Of a stretch of 64,000 nucleotides of DNA, positions 28,530 through 38,364 are shown piece after piece. This DNA is from an uncultured Saprospiraceae bacterium (GTDB lineage: Bacteria; Bacteroidota; Bacteroidia; Chitinophagales; Saprospiraceae). How positions within the stretch are numbered: position 1 is the stretch's first letter; each line of letters opens with the position of its first letter. A model generated the notes under the pieces. That model ran no database searches. It was given only the letters and a program-made list of their open reading frames with translations, and was not told where the DNA came from. A program made the position numbers and the translations under genes. The stretch covers positions 27,927 to 91,926 of the forward strand of contig CALMSO010000104.1 of NCBI GenBank assembly GCA_937872385.1, in the 5' to 3' direction.

Positions 28530-29288
28530 CTATGCCAATGAAGAATCGGCTGCATAATTGACAAAAAAGCTGCGCCAGCGCATCAGCAATACGCCCCAAA
28601 TGGCTTCTCGAACAATGCTTTTCGACATCTTGGAGTTGCCTTCGAGCCTGTCAGAAAAAGTAATCGGAATTTCGACAATTTTGAACCCCAGCAACCTGGC
28701 CGCATATTTCATTTCAATTTGGAAAGCGTAGCCTACAAAGCGTATCTTGTCGAGGTCTAAGGTTTCGAGTACAGCCCGGCGGTAGCACACAAAGCCAGCC
28801 GTAGGGTCTTTCACCGGCATCCAGGTGATGCAACGCACGTACCACGAAGCGCCATAGGAAAGCATTACCCGGTCCCAGGGCCAGTTTTGCAATTGCCCAC
28901 CTTTGACATAACGAGAGCCTACCACCACGTCGGCGTTTTGTTCTGTGCAAGCATTGCGCAGGCGGGGCAGGTCGTGCGGATTGTGCGAAAAATCGGCATC
29001 CATTTCGATGATATACTGGTAAGCACGCTCTAATCCCCATTTGAAGCCGGCAATATAAGCGGTGCCGAGGCCCTGTTTGCCTGCCCTTTCCAATAGGAAA
29101 AGCGATTCAGGATATTCTACTTGCAAGGTTTTTACAATCTGTGCCGTACCGTCGGGTGAGCCATCATCTACCACGAGGACGTGAAAAGAAGCATCCATAG
29201 AAAACACCGTACGTACCATGCGGTAGATGTTTTCCTTTTCGTTGTAGGTTGGGATAATGACCAAGCTGTTCGCCAAAATGAATGACAC
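28530..29288 (-). CDS. Polyprenol-phosphate mannosyltransferase-like GT2 enzyme
   Basis: 252 aa, the length of a soluble DPM1-type glycosyltransferase. It transfers a sugar from a nucleotide donor to a polyprenyl phosphate at the inner membrane. Seen motifs: VIIPTYNEKENI, VVDDGSPDGTA, GLGTAYIAGFKWGLE, EMDADFSHNP (the DxD-like metal site) and the C-terminal IPITFSDRLEGNSKMS found in dolichol-phosphate mannose synthases. No ATG fits; GTG at 29288 is taken as start. Part of a minus-strand series with the CusB-like gene upstream and tamB downstream. Confidence 0.88.
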   Translation of the reverse strand: MSFILANSLVIIPTYNEKENIYRMVRTVFSMDASFHVLVVDDGSPDGTAQIVKTLQVEYPESLFLLERAGKQGLGTAYIAGFKWGLERAYQYIIEMDADFSHNPHDLPRLRNACTEQNADVVVGSRYVKGGQLQNWPWDRVMLSYGASWYVRCITWMPVKDPTAGFVCYRRAVLETLDLDKIRFVGYAFQIEMKYAARLLGFKIVEIPITFSDRLEGNSKMSKSIVREAIWGVLLMRWRSFFVNYAADSSLA

Positions 29289-29391
29289 CGGTTTAGTTGA
29301 AATTAATGAAGCCGTAAATATATGGCCTTTCAGGCAAAAGATATGCCATTAACGAAGTGTCATTATCAATCCGGATGGTTTTGTCTGCGTT

Positions 29392-31107
29392 TCAACGAAT
29401 TTCTGCCACTACTTTGCCGCAGGTGAGCATCTCGTCTCCGTAGTAAGGGTTCCGGATTTCCTGTTGTTGGCTGAGCCAATACCCGCCTTTATTGCTATTT
29501 GCCATTGGGCAAAATTGTACAAATACAGGCACATCAAGCGGCCCAAAAACTTTTATCAGATTCGACATCCGGTCTGAAAAAGGCGTAAAATACTGCCGCA
29601 TTCCTGCCAGTTCGCCCGCTTGTATCATTTTGTTGGCCAAGTCACTTAGCAAAGGTGCCACCGCCAGCCAGTACTCTTGCGCCTCGCTCTGGAAGTCATT
29701 CGCTGGTGTACGGCCAATAGCGGCTGCAAGATTGGTTGCATAGCCTTTGGCTACAGCTGCATCCGATTGTACTAACGCGTCTTTTAGCTGCAAATAGTGC
29801 TCTACTACGCGGGCTATGTGCTGTCGCTCCTGCTTGCCAATGGCAATGGGCGCGGTGCGTTCAGCCAGGCTGCCCTTGGCACGCATCATACTTTTTTTGC
29901 CTGCCAGTTGGGCCGCTGCATCTATGGCAAAGGTGCCATTTATCACAATTACTTCGCCGCTGCGCAAGCCGTTTTCTATCGCGTAGCTATCGCCGAGGGC
30001 TGGCCCCAGGGTCACTTCCCGCAGCAAAAAAGTTGGCTCGGTGGCCTCCATGTCCTGCACATACACGATTGAGCGCTTGCCCGTCCACAGCACTGCCGAG
30101 CGGGGTACCATCAATTGGTCGCCGCGGGCATTCGCCGCTGATTTTATTTCCGCTACTACAAACATTTCCGGCTTTAGCTTGCCGCCCAGATTGGGCATTT
30201 CTACGCGCAGCGAGGCCGTTCGGCTCATCGCATTCACTACCGGGTCAACAAACGAAACCGTGCCTCTGAACTGCTCGCCCGGCAAGGAAGCTACCGTAAA
30301 CTCCACCGGGCTGCCTTTTTTTACCCAATGCAGGTCGCTCTCGTAAGCTTCCAGCAGCACCCACACTTTGTCTAAATTGGCAATAGTAAACAAAGCTCCG
30401 CCCCGTGCTACATAATCACCAGAATTCACTTTTTTTTCTACTACAATGCCGCTTACATCTGCCTTGATATCGAAGGTTTCGCGCGGTTTGCCAGCTGCCT
30501 CGATAGCATTAATTTGCTCGTCGCTCAGCTTCCAGTAGCGTAGTTTTTCGCGGGCGGCTTCGTACAGCGCAGGTACAGTAGCCTTTATTTTCAAAGCTTG
30601 AAACAATTCTTCCTGTGCGGTCACCAACTCTGGTGAATAAATCTGTGCAATCACCTGCCCTTTGCGCACCGCTTCGCCCGTGAAGTTGACCATCAGCCGC
30701 TCAATTCGGCCCGGCAAGTGCGCCGACTGGGTGAAAATCTGCCGCTCGTCAGCGGCCACTTTGCCATTCAAACGGGTAGTTTTCACTATTTGTCCTTGCT
30801 GTACCTCGGCGGTAGCTACCTGCGCCAGGTGCATAGCCGAAGCGCTGAGCCGAATGGCGTCGGGGTCTAAGTCCGCATCCTGATTATCGTCCAACGGAAT
30901 CAAATCCATACCACAAATTGGGCAGGAACCTGGCTTGTTTTGCCGTACCTGAGGATCCATTGAGCAAGTCCAAATCGTATTGCCATTACCTATCTCCTCG
31001 TGTGCGTGCTCGTGCGCATCGCTACCACTGAAAAACCATTTACCCAAAAGTAGTCCTACTGCCAATGCCACCGCTACGGCCAGCACATATTTACTGGTAT
31101 TATTCAT
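29392..31107 (-). CDS. CusB-type efflux RND periplasmic adaptor with metal-binding and DUF3347 domains
   Basis: 571 aa. One N-terminal membrane anchor (7-26) is followed by a His-rich stretch and a heavy-metal-binding domain (TCSMDP, CPICGMDLIPL with C48, C62, C65). Residues about 110-420 are the membrane-fusion (HlyD/CusB) part with barrel-sandwich sequence (FDIKADVSGIVVEKKVNSGD). Residues about 430-571 are a DUF3347 domain ending with a possible metal site (FCPMANSNKGGYWLS). It should link an RND pump of the CusA type to an outer-membrane channel for Cu or Ag export, but no pump or channel gene lies next to it, which is unusual. Confidence 0.88.
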   Translation of the reverse strand: MNNTSKYVLAVAVALAVGLLLGKWFFSGSDAHEHAHEEIGNGNTIWTCSMDPQVRQNKPGSCPICGMDLIPLDDNQDADLDPDAIRLSASAMHLAQVATAEVQQGQIVKTTRLNGKVAADERQIFTQSAHLPGRIERLMVNFTGEAVRKGQVIAQIYSPELVTAQEELFQALKIKATVPALYEAAREKLRYWKLSDEQINAIEAAGKPRETFDIKADVSGIVVEKKVNSGDYVARGGALFTIANLDKVWVLLEAYESDLHWVKKGSPVEFTVASLPGEQFRGTVSFVDPVVNAMSRTASLRVEMPNLGGKLKPEMFVVAEIKSAANARGDQLMVPRSAVLWTGKRSIVYVQDMEATEPTFLLREVTLGPALGDSYAIENGLRSGEVIVINGTFAIDAAAQLAGKKSMMRAKGSLAERTAPIAIGKQERQHIARVVEHYLQLKDALVQSDAAVAKGYATNLAAAIGRTPANDFQSEAQEYWLAVAPLLSDLANKMIQAGELAGMRQYFTPFSDRMSNLIKVFGPLDVPVFVQFCPMANSNKGGYWLSQQQEIRNPYYGDEMLTCGKVVAEIR

Positions 31108-31139
31108 TATGATCGTGGTTTTGTGTGCAAATATTCTCG

Positions 31140-31179
31140 GTTCGCTGTTCGCTATTTGTTGTTCGCTGTTCGCTATTTA
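31140..31179. repeat. Two tandem copies of a 21-bp unit
   Basis: GTTCGCTGTTCGCTATTT occurs twice in a row, itself containing the smaller repeat GTTCGCT, in the gap between the divergent CusB-like and effector-associated-domain genes. No function is evident. Confidence 0.75.
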
Positions 31180-31294
31180 CAAAAAGTGATAAACCTGCTT
31201 ATGCAAAGTTCCGCGAAACCATTGGGAAAATAGCCTATGAAAACGTTAAATTTACTGCTACGGCCCTGAAACGCCGTTTCTTAGCTTATTTTTG

Positions 31295-31302
31295 TAAATT
31301 TG
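31295..31302 (+). promoter_or_regulatory. -7 box that decides the start of the next gene
   Basis: TAAATTTG matches TAnnTTTG. An alternative TTG start at 31300 overlaps this box and could not be on the mRNA; a transcript starting near 31309 would carry the ATG at 31327. Confidence 0.5.
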
Positions 31303-31326
31303 AGCCTCATCATTAAGCAAGATTTC

Positions 31327-32415
31327 ATGGACGCGACTACGCTCGAAGCACTCAAATTAGAATGGCGCCGGCTCATTACTACCGGTATTGGCGAGGCGAT
31401 TGCCGATTTGAAAAAGCACCTACCCGACTTTTCGCCGCACTACAATGCCCTGCTCCTGCTGGAAGGCCGACTCAATGATGCCAACCTCAAAAGCATTCAA
31501 AACCTGCTGAGCGATGAGGCCCTGCAAATTGAATACAATCGAATCCGCGCCGATTTGCTACTACTCGTCTCCTCGCTGGCGGTGCGCGACTTTGCCTTGC
31601 CGCAGGGTGCCACCGGCCCGAAAACCGGCAGTCTGCTCTACAAAATTCCTCGCCAGATGCAATTGCAGCAGAAGACAAAATGTATTGTGCGGTTGGCTTT
31701 TGACCAAGCAGACATCATTCGGAATATAGAACTGAGCAGCGACGTGCGCATCCAGTCGGTACGAGTGGCTGAGGTGATGCAGGTAGAATTGATTGACCCC
31801 AGCGCAGCTAAGCCTTTCGAGATTTTTACAGTATCGGATGAAGAGCAATTTCTTGAAACCGACGATTATACCGAATGGATTTTCTACGTGAAACCCATAT
31901 TGGAAGGCGCTTTTCCCCTCGTTTTGAAAATATCGGTCGTGGAAATTGTGCAGGGCAGGGAGCGGGTGCGCAACATCACTTGGGAAGAAACCATTAGCAT
32001 ACAGGCCAGCGCGCCTGCTGAGGCGGACAGCGTATTCCGGCCCACCGGCATTTCGGTAACCCCCCTGCCAGATGAAGCCGATTTTCCTTTGCCCGACATG
32101 GCCGAAATGGTGGACACAGCACCTGATCAATCAGCCCCGCAGCGCGCAGTAGTGCCGCCGCCAGCCGAAAAGGTAGTGCCCTTGCCCCCAAAGCGCAGTA
32201 ATCGTACCTGGATGGCCGCCGCCGCCAGCGTCTTGCTGGTGGTGACGGCCGCTATTTTCCTGTGGCCGACCTCCACTAGCCATGAAGTCAACCATTTGCG
32301 AGAAGAAGAGATACCGCAGCCCGCTCCTATTATAACACCCAACCAGCCAAGTGTTGTACCCCTCGATTCGCTTTTGCAGCAAGACACACTCTACGAAGCG
32401 CCCGAACAGGAATGA
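31327..32415 (+). CDS. Membrane protein with an effector-associated-domain-like N-terminus
   Basis: 362 aa from ATG 31327. Residues about 1-80 are helical (LKKHLPDFSPHYNALLLLEGRL, NRIRADLLLLVSSL) and resemble the effector-associated domains (EAD11 type) that serve as adaptors in Bacteroidota conflict and signalling proteins. Residues about 95-225 form a beta-rich module (GSLLYKIPRQMQLQQKTKCI, EWIFYVKPILEGAFPLVLKI) that I have seen described in such proteins but cannot name with confidence. A proline-rich linker, one membrane segment at about 290-310 (MAAAASVLLVVTAAIFLWP) and a short polar tail follow. A membrane-anchored adaptor that recruits partners by EAD pairing is an inference. Confidence 0.55.
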   Translation: MDATTLEALKLEWRRLITTGIGEAIADLKKHLPDFSPHYNALLLLEGRLNDANLKSIQNLLSDEALQIEYNRIRADLLLLVSSLAVRDFALPQGATGPKTGSLLYKIPRQMQLQQKTKCIVRLAFDQADIIRNIELSSDVRIQSVRVAEVMQVELIDPSAAKPFEIFTVSDEEQFLETDDYTEWIFYVKPILEGAFPLVLKISVVEIVQGRERVRNITWEETISIQASAPAEADSVFRPTGISVTPLPDEADFPLPDMAEMVDTAPDQSAPQRAVVPPPAEKVVPLPPKRSNRTWMAAAASVLLVVTAAIFLWPTSTSHEVNHLREEEIPQPAPIITPNQPSVVPLDSLLQQDTLYEAPEQE

Positions 32416-32633
32416 GTAGTAAGGCAAGTATGCTATGCCGCTGCTTAGGTAGCGTAGCCTCAAATATGATGCTATGCACTTGTTGATTGTTGCCAGTTTA
32501 TATCAATTTCAATGAGTTATGACGTATTTATAGTTTTACAACTATTTGGCTATCAATGCAAATCAACATTCACCGATTGCCAAATCACTATTATATTAAT
32601 ATAAAATGATAGGCAATGGCTACTCGTCTCATT

Positions 32634-35174
32634 TCAAAACTCCATGCGCAGCCGCAAATTGATGCGTCGGGAGGTCAAATAATTTGGAATGGCGTATTGT
32701 TGGTTGAAAATGGTTTTGATCCAAGTATTGCCGGCTTGGTTTTGTACTTGCATAAGGTTGAAGACTTCGAGACTGAGCCAGCTGGCTTTGGTGAAGCGCA
32801 AGGGGTGCAGGGGGCGGCTGTCGCGGCGCGCCTGGTCCCAGAGAGCGATGGAGAACCCAATGTCCACCCGATGATATGGCTCGAAGCGGTAGGTATTGCG
32901 AAACACTTCATTGTTGCCCAGTAGCCCAAAGGGTAGCCCGGTGCCAACGGTAAAATTGAGGTGCATCCGGAAATTTTCGTTTTTGGGAAGGTAATCTTGA
33001 AAAAACATGGACAGAGTCATGAACTGGTCGGACGGGCGCGGTACGTCTGCTACGGGCGTGGCTTCGTCTTGCCCCAGTTCGCGGCGCAGGTGCTGCACGC
33101 CGGTGAGGGCCTCGCGGGCGCGCAGGAAGGAGAGGTTGATCCAGGATTCGGCACCGGGCACAAATTCGCCGTTGACCCGAAAATCAATGCCCGTGACGTA
33201 GCCAGTGGCGTCGTTTTGGCCAGAGTAGCGAATGCGCACATTCTCAATTTCGTAAGATACTAAGTCCCAAAGGCGTTTGTAATAAGCTTCGGTGATGAAT
33301 TTAAACTTCTTGGGATTGCTTTTGCCCATATAAAAATCGAAAGTCATGCCGCCCACCAAGTGGAAAGACTTCTGCGATTGCAAATCAGTATTCACCCGGC
33401 CGTCGAAGCCGCGCATCTCACGGTAGAACGGTGGTTGGTAATACAAACCGCCTGCCAGCCGCCAAGAGAGGTCGCGCTCGCTACGCAAGGGTTTGTACAA
33501 CAATTGGGCGCGAGGCGACACAAAAAATTCGCCGTTCAAATCCCAGTAAGCGGCCCGCAGCCCAGCCGAGAGTTTCAGCTCGCCTACGCTTTCGCGGCGC
33601 CAGGAGTAGGTATTTTGCAAATAGGCAGTTATACGATTGGAATTGAGCGAATTACGTGTTTTAAGTACATTGAATACTTGCACTTGCAGCGTATCGTAGG
33701 GCAGGGAGTAGCCCGCCGAGTCGAGGCGTTCCCATTCGTTGATGCGGTCGTTGATTTGCTCGTTTTGGTATTTTACACTCCATTGCACAAAGTGGCTACT
33801 GGTGGTCTCCGTGTCGCGGTGGTCTATTTGCAATTCGATGCCGCCCTTATGCTCTAAATTGCGGATGTCAATATTCAAAAAATTGCGCACATACTGCTGC
33901 TGCACGCCAGCGCCCAACTCCGCGATGACCTCGCCAAAACTGTCGCTGCCCAGTCCAGAGTCAATTTGCCGAAGGCTATAATTGCCAATAATATCAAAGC
34001 GCTCGTTTTCGTCGCTGCGAAACGCCGAACCTAAAAACTTGAGGAAGAAGGGGTTGCGGCTACGGTCGGGTAAATAGGTAAAAGAGAGGCCGCCCATTTG
34101 TGTGGTGAAATCGTCCACTTCTTGCCCATCGAAGGTGCTGAAAAGTTGCAGGGCAAAATTGACTAAGCCGAAAGCAGTGCTGCGCTCCTCCGGTCGGAAA
34201 TTATAGACGCTGCGATTGAAATTGCCCAGCAGGCCCACCTGCCAGTCGCGGTTGATATCGTACGTTAGATAGGCTTGCAAATCGGTAAAATTGGGGATGT
34301 ACTCACCTTGCACATCGAGGGTGCCCAGCAGGTAGCGGGTGGTTTTGTAGCGCGCGCCCGCGAGGTAGCGAAAGCGGCGGTAGTCGCCCTTGCCTATTTT
34401 GGTGCTGCCTTCGATGTGGGCGGAGCCGCCGAGAAAACTGGCATTGATGGAGCTGGCTAAGCTGTCGGGTAGTTTGTATTTGATGTCGAGCACCGAGGCA
34501 GATTTATCACCGTATTTGGCTTCAAAGCCACCGGACGAAAAGGACAAGTTGCGGATGAGGTCTATATTGGCAAAGGTAAGCCCTTCTTGCTGCCCGGCGC
34601 GGATGAGTTGTGGCCGATAGATTTCAAAATCATTGACATAGACGAGGTTTTCGTCGTAGTTGCCACCGCGCACGTTGTACTGCGAGCTAAGCTCACCGCC
34701 GGTACCGCTGCTGGTGCCGAGGGCAATGTGCGGCAGGATGCTTTCGAGGTTGCCGGTGGTGCTGGGCAGCAGTTTCATGGCTTGCAGATCTTCCTGGATC
34801 ATGCCGGAGACCTCGATTTTGCTGGCGCGCACTAATACTTCAAAGTCGGAATCAACCGGCGCGAGGCTTACATCTACCTGGCGGCTGCTACGGGGCGGCA
34901 TGGCTTCGATGGCGGTTTCTACACTTTTATAACCAATTCGGCTGAAAACTAATATAAAAGACTGGTTTACAGGTACTTCAATTCTATAACGCCCATTCAC
35001 AGCCGACTCGGTTGCGGTATTGGAATCCTTGATGTAGATAGTAACGATTTCTACCGGGGCATCGCTCACTGCGTCGCGTACAATACCGGTGATAACCGCG
35101 CTGCGGTCGGTTTGAGCTGTTGCAAAAATAGTTGCGAAAGCGCTGATAATCAACAGGGTAAAATGTCTTTTCAT
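32634..35174 (-). CDS. TonB-dependent receptor
   Basis: 846 aa outer-membrane receptor that imports a substrate with energy from TonB. Start is the ATG at 35174, where the signal peptide MKRHFTLLIISAFATIFATA begins; a GTG 16 codons upstream is less likely. Residues about 25-105 are a CarboxypepD-regulatory-like extension (ITGIVRDAVSDAPVEIVTIY), then the plug (TSSGTGGELSSQYNVRGGNYD), then the barrel to the final aromatic strand (INLRLRMEF). No SusD partner is next to it, so a sugar-uptake SusCD pair is not indicated. It lies downstream of the GH3 gene on the same strand. Confidence 0.88.
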   Translation of the reverse strand: MKRHFTLLIISAFATIFATAQTDRSAVITGIVRDAVSDAPVEIVTIYIKDSNTATESAVNGRYRIEVPVNQSFILVFSRIGYKSVETAIEAMPPRSSRQVDVSLAPVDSDFEVLVRASKIEVSGMIQEDLQAMKLLPSTTGNLESILPHIALGTSSGTGGELSSQYNVRGGNYDENLVYVNDFEIYRPQLIRAGQQEGLTFANIDLIRNLSFSSGGFEAKYGDKSASVLDIKYKLPDSLASSINASFLGGSAHIEGSTKIGKGDYRRFRYLAGARYKTTRYLLGTLDVQGEYIPNFTDLQAYLTYDINRDWQVGLLGNFNRSVYNFRPEERSTAFGLVNFALQLFSTFDGQEVDDFTTQMGGLSFTYLPDRSRNPFFLKFLGSAFRSDENERFDIIGNYSLRQIDSGLGSDSFGEVIAELGAGVQQQYVRNFLNIDIRNLEHKGGIELQIDHRDTETTSSHFVQWSVKYQNEQINDRINEWERLDSAGYSLPYDTLQVQVFNVLKTRNSLNSNRITAYLQNTYSWRRESVGELKLSAGLRAAYWDLNGEFFVSPRAQLLYKPLRSERDLSWRLAGGLYYQPPFYREMRGFDGRVNTDLQSQKSFHLVGGMTFDFYMGKSNPKKFKFITEAYYKRLWDLVSYEIENVRIRYSGQNDATGYVTGIDFRVNGEFVPGAESWINLSFLRAREALTGVQHLRRELGQDEATPVADVPRPSDQFMTLSMFFQDYLPKNENFRMHLNFTVGTGLPFGLLGNNEVFRNTYRFEPYHRVDIGFSIALWDQARRDSRPLHPLRFTKASWLSLEVFNLMQVQNQAGNTWIKTIFNQQYAIPNYLTSRRINLRLRMEF

Positions 35175-35380
35175 ATCTAACTGAGCGGTCGGTTGCGATG
35201 CGTATTTCTTGAATTTGCGCACAAGCTACGGTTTCAAACGCAAAAAAAGCGGTGCTGTTGCCAGCCGATGAAGATAAAAAAAAAGCGGATGTCCGGCAGC
35301 TTACTTAAAAGTAGTGGTGGGGAGGTAGCGATTACGAAACCGACAAGCGGGCTTCGTAACCGCGCCATGCCTCCAGCAGC

Positions 35381-37636
35381 TTATTTCAATTCAAAACTAC
35401 CGCTCAGGCCTTCCTGCGAATGGGGGCCCACCATCACATCGAAAACGCCCGGTTCTACTATGAATTTGCCGGTTGCATCATAGAATCCAAGCTCTTGGTC
35501 GGTAAGTGTAAACGCAATGGTTTTGGCAGCGCCCGGTTCTAAGTAACATTTTTCAAAACCTTTCAACTCTTTGACGGGTCGCACAATGCTCGCCACGCGA
35601 TCCCGGATGTACAATTGCGCAACTTCTTCGCCGGCGCGCGCGCCGGTGTTCGTCACGGTCACCTGCACCTTGATGTTTTTGTTGTCTGCTGCGTCAATTT
35701 GCAAGTTAGAATAATTGAAGGTAGTGTAGCTCAGCCCATAGCCAAAGGGGTACAGCGGCGCGTTGGATTCATCGCTGTAATGCGACCAGAACACGTCCTG
35801 CTTGGGCCCCGGGCGGCCGGTATTGTAATAATTATAATAAATCGGTACTTGCCCCACGCTACGCGGGAAAGTCATTGGCAGTTTGCCACCCGGATTGTAC
35901 TCGCCGAAAAGCACCTGTGCAATGGCGTTGCCGCTTTGCGAGCCCAAATGCCAGGCTTCTACAATGGCGGGAACATTGTCCGCGGCCCAAGGAATGGCGA
36001 GCGGCCGGCCATTCATCAGCACCAGCACGATGTTTTTATTGACCGCATAAACCGCTTCGAGCAACTCTTGCTGCACGCCTGGCAAATCGAGCTTTGTACG
36101 GCTGCGGCCTTCGCCGCTCTGGTAGCCATGCTCGCCGAGTACCATGATGACCACATCCGACCGGCGGGCCAGCGCAATGGCTTCGCCAAAGCCACTTTTA
36201 TCGGTTTCGTTGATGCTTACATTCGTAAAAAAGGACACGGGCCCTACCGATACATCGGCACCTTTGGCATAGCTGACGTTGGCACTGTAAGCACGTAGCC
36301 CTTCCAGCACCGACACCGCCGTGCTGTCGTCGGAACCGATGCGCCAGCTCCCTAGCGGACTGGTTTTGTCGTTGGCCAAGGCACCAATCACGCCGATGCG
36401 CGGTTGGTCTTTGCGCAAGGGCAGCAGTTGGTTGTCATTTTTGAGCAATACAATAGATTTTTTCGCCATGTCTAAGGCCGCCGCCTGGTGGTCGGGGTGG
36501 TACAATAGCGTTTTTTCGCGCGTCTCGTCGCAGTATTTGTAAGGATCGTCGAACAATCCCAGTTCAAATTTTACCCGTAGAATGCGCCGCACCGCATCGT
36601 CAATTTTGCGCATGCTCACTTTGCCCGATTCCACCAGCGCCTTGAGGTGCGTGACGTAGGCGTAGGACTCCATGTCCATATCCGAGCCAGCATTGGCCGC
36701 CAGTTCGGCAACGTGCTCGAGGTCGCGTGCAAAGCCATGATCAATCATTTCCTTGCCGGAAGCCCAATCCGAAATGACAAAACCTTGAAAACCCCAGCGG
36801 TCTTTCAGAATCTCGCGTTGCAAAAAAGCATCAGCGGTGGCTGGCACTCCATTCAACACGTTGAAAGCATTCATCACGGTGCGTACTCCGTTTTCTACTG
36901 CGGCTTTGAAAGGTGGCAACACTATATTGTAAAGCGTTGTAGTACCAATGTCCACGGTATTGTAATCTCTGCCAGCTTCTGCAAAACCATAGGCTGCAAA
37001 GTGTTTGGCGCAAGCCGCAATGGTATTCTCCGCTGCCAGGTCATCGCCCTGAAACCCTTTTACGCGGGCTACGCCTACCCGTGCGCCGAGGTAGGGATCT
37101 TCGCCGGCACCTTCCATCACGCGGCCCCAGCGGGCATCGCGGTAAATGTCCACCATCGGTGCAAAAGTCCAGTTGACGCCTACGGCTGAGGCTTCGATAG
37201 CGCCCATGCGCGCCGATTGTTCAATGGCTTCGAGGTCCCAACTGGCGGCTTCAGCCAATGGAATGGGGCTGAGAGTTTTGTAGCCATGGATCACATCCGA
37301 GCCAAAGATGAGCGGTATGCCGAGACGGGTTTCCTCGACCACTATTTTTTGCAGGGTGCGTACATTTTCGACGCCCCGCACATTCAAAAAAGAGCCGACC
37401 CAGCCCTTGCGGATGTGCTCGTATTTTGCCTGGGCATCGGCATCGGCGGGCACGGGGCCAGTTACTTCCCAGAAACCGTTGTACTGAGTCATTTGCCCGA
37501 TTTTTTCCTCCAAGGTCATTTGTTTGAGCAAAGCTTCCACTTTTGCGTCAATATCATCACCTGAGGCAGGGCGTTCGCAATTGGTCATAGTTAGTAGTGG
37601 CAACAGGCACCAGAGAAAAGGCAGTTTGGATTTCAT
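35381..37636 (-). CDS. bglX: GH3 family beta-glucosidase (BglX-like), lipoprotein
   Basis: 751 aa, usual for BglX. The signal peptide ends in a lipobox-like LLTMTNC. The (beta/alpha)8 domain contains the nucleophile Asp in GFVISDWASG; the second domain contains GANAL-like IGVIGALANDK and the KNDNQLLPL motif; a fibronectin-III-like C-terminal domain (VQVTVTNTGARAGEEVAQLYI) completes the family architecture. It removes terminal glucose from beta-glucans or related sugars in the periplasm or at the surface. The 200-bp gap to the receptor gene contains a hairpin at 35330-35361 but no adjacent T run, so read-through into the receptor gene is possible. Confidence 0.92.
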   Translation of the reverse strand: MKSKLPFLWCLLPLLTMTNCERPASGDDIDAKVEALLKQMTLEEKIGQMTQYNGFWEVTGPVPADADAQAKYEHIRKGWVGSFLNVRGVENVRTLQKIVVEETRLGIPLIFGSDVIHGYKTLSPIPLAEAASWDLEAIEQSARMGAIEASAVGVNWTFAPMVDIYRDARWGRVMEGAGEDPYLGARVGVARVKGFQGDDLAAENTIAACAKHFAAYGFAEAGRDYNTVDIGTTTLYNIVLPPFKAAVENGVRTVMNAFNVLNGVPATADAFLQREILKDRWGFQGFVISDWASGKEMIDHGFARDLEHVAELAANAGSDMDMESYAYVTHLKALVESGKVSMRKIDDAVRRILRVKFELGLFDDPYKYCDETREKTLLYHPDHQAAALDMAKKSIVLLKNDNQLLPLRKDQPRIGVIGALANDKTSPLGSWRIGSDDSTAVSVLEGLRAYSANVSYAKGADVSVGPVSFFTNVSINETDKSGFGEAIALARRSDVVIMVLGEHGYQSGEGRSRTKLDLPGVQQELLEAVYAVNKNIVLVLMNGRPLAIPWAADNVPAIVEAWHLGSQSGNAIAQVLFGEYNPGGKLPMTFPRSVGQVPIYYNYYNTGRPGPKQDVFWSHYSDESNAPLYPFGYGLSYTTFNYSNLQIDAADNKNIKVQVTVTNTGARAGEEVAQLYIRDRVASIVRPVKELKGFEKCYLEPGAAKTIAFTLTDQELGFYDATGKFIVEPGVFDVMVGPHSQEGLSGSFELK

Positions 37637-37686
37637 ACATTACGAATTTTACAGGTTGGTAAAAAAAGTATGGCGTGGCGGGCTAT

Positions 37687-38364
37687 TTAGACCCACTTCA
37701 GCGGCTGGCTGTCAAAAGCTTTCAGTCGGGCGATGGCTCCGGTTGGGTTATTGGCTTTGAAAACACTGCTCCCAGCTACCAATACATCCGCGCCTGCTTG
37801 CAGGATGCGCTCGGCATTTTGCAAACCTACGCCACCGTCTATTTCGATGAGCACCGAAGCGTTGTGGGTGATAATCATCTCCCGTAGGCGCTCTATTTTC
37901 GGGATGGTGCGGTAAATAAATTTCTGCCCGCCAAACCCAGGGTTCACCGACATCAGGCACACCAAATCAATCTCTTCGATGAGGTCTTCGAGCAATTCGA
38001 CAGACGTGTGCGGATTGAGCGCTACGCCAGCCCGCGCACCGGTTTCCCGGATTTGCTGCACGGTGCGATGCAAATGTGGGCAGGCTTCATAATGCACAGT
38101 AATGACATCGGCACCCGCCCGCCGAAAATCTTCGATGTATTTTTCCGGCTCTACGATCATCAGGTGCACGTCGAGCGGTTTTTCGGCGAGGCTTTTCATA
38201 CATTCGATAATAAACATTCCGAAGGTAATATTGGGCACAAAACGGCCGTCCATCACATCGAGGTGAAACCAGTCGGCTTCGCTAGCATTGACCATGGCAA
38301 ATTCCTCGCGCAGGCGCGTGAAGTCAGCGGCTAATACCGAAGGGGCGACAAGATGTTTTTTCAT
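37687..38364 (-). CDS. rpe: Ribulose-phosphate 3-epimerase
   Basis: 225 aa. Interconverts ribulose 5-phosphate and xylulose 5-phosphate in the pentose phosphate pathway. Motifs: APSVLAADF at the start, HLDVMDGRFVPNITFG (metal-binding His/Asp), HLMI, MSVNPGFGGQ and EIDGGVG. The frame stays open for 69 codons further upstream, but the ATG at 38364 (MKKHLVAPSVLAADF) matches the family start. Confidence 0.95.
   Translation of the reverse strand: MKKHLVAPSVLAADFTRLREEFAMVNASEADWFHLDVMDGRFVPNITFGMFIIECMKSLAEKPLDVHLMIVEPEKYIEDFRRAGADVITVHYEACPHLHRTVQQIRETGARAGVALNPHTSVELLEDLIEEIDLVCLMSVNPGFGGQKFIYRTIPKIERLREMIITHNASVLIEIDGGVGLQNAERILQAGADVLVAGSSVFKANNPTGAIARLKAFDSQPLKWV

Noticed and set aside
32634..35174. 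SusC of a polysaccharide utilisation locus with the GH3 gene
   Set aside because: No SusD-like gene is adjacent, and the sequence looks like a general TonB-dependent receptor.
35330..35361. Terminator between the GH3 and receptor genes
   Set aside because: The stem is good, but the nearest run of T on the minus strand is about 45 nt away, too far for an intrinsic terminator.
35615..36298. Plus-strand frame of 227 residues inside the GH3 gene
   Set aside because: Antisense to a complete, recognisable GH3 enzyme.
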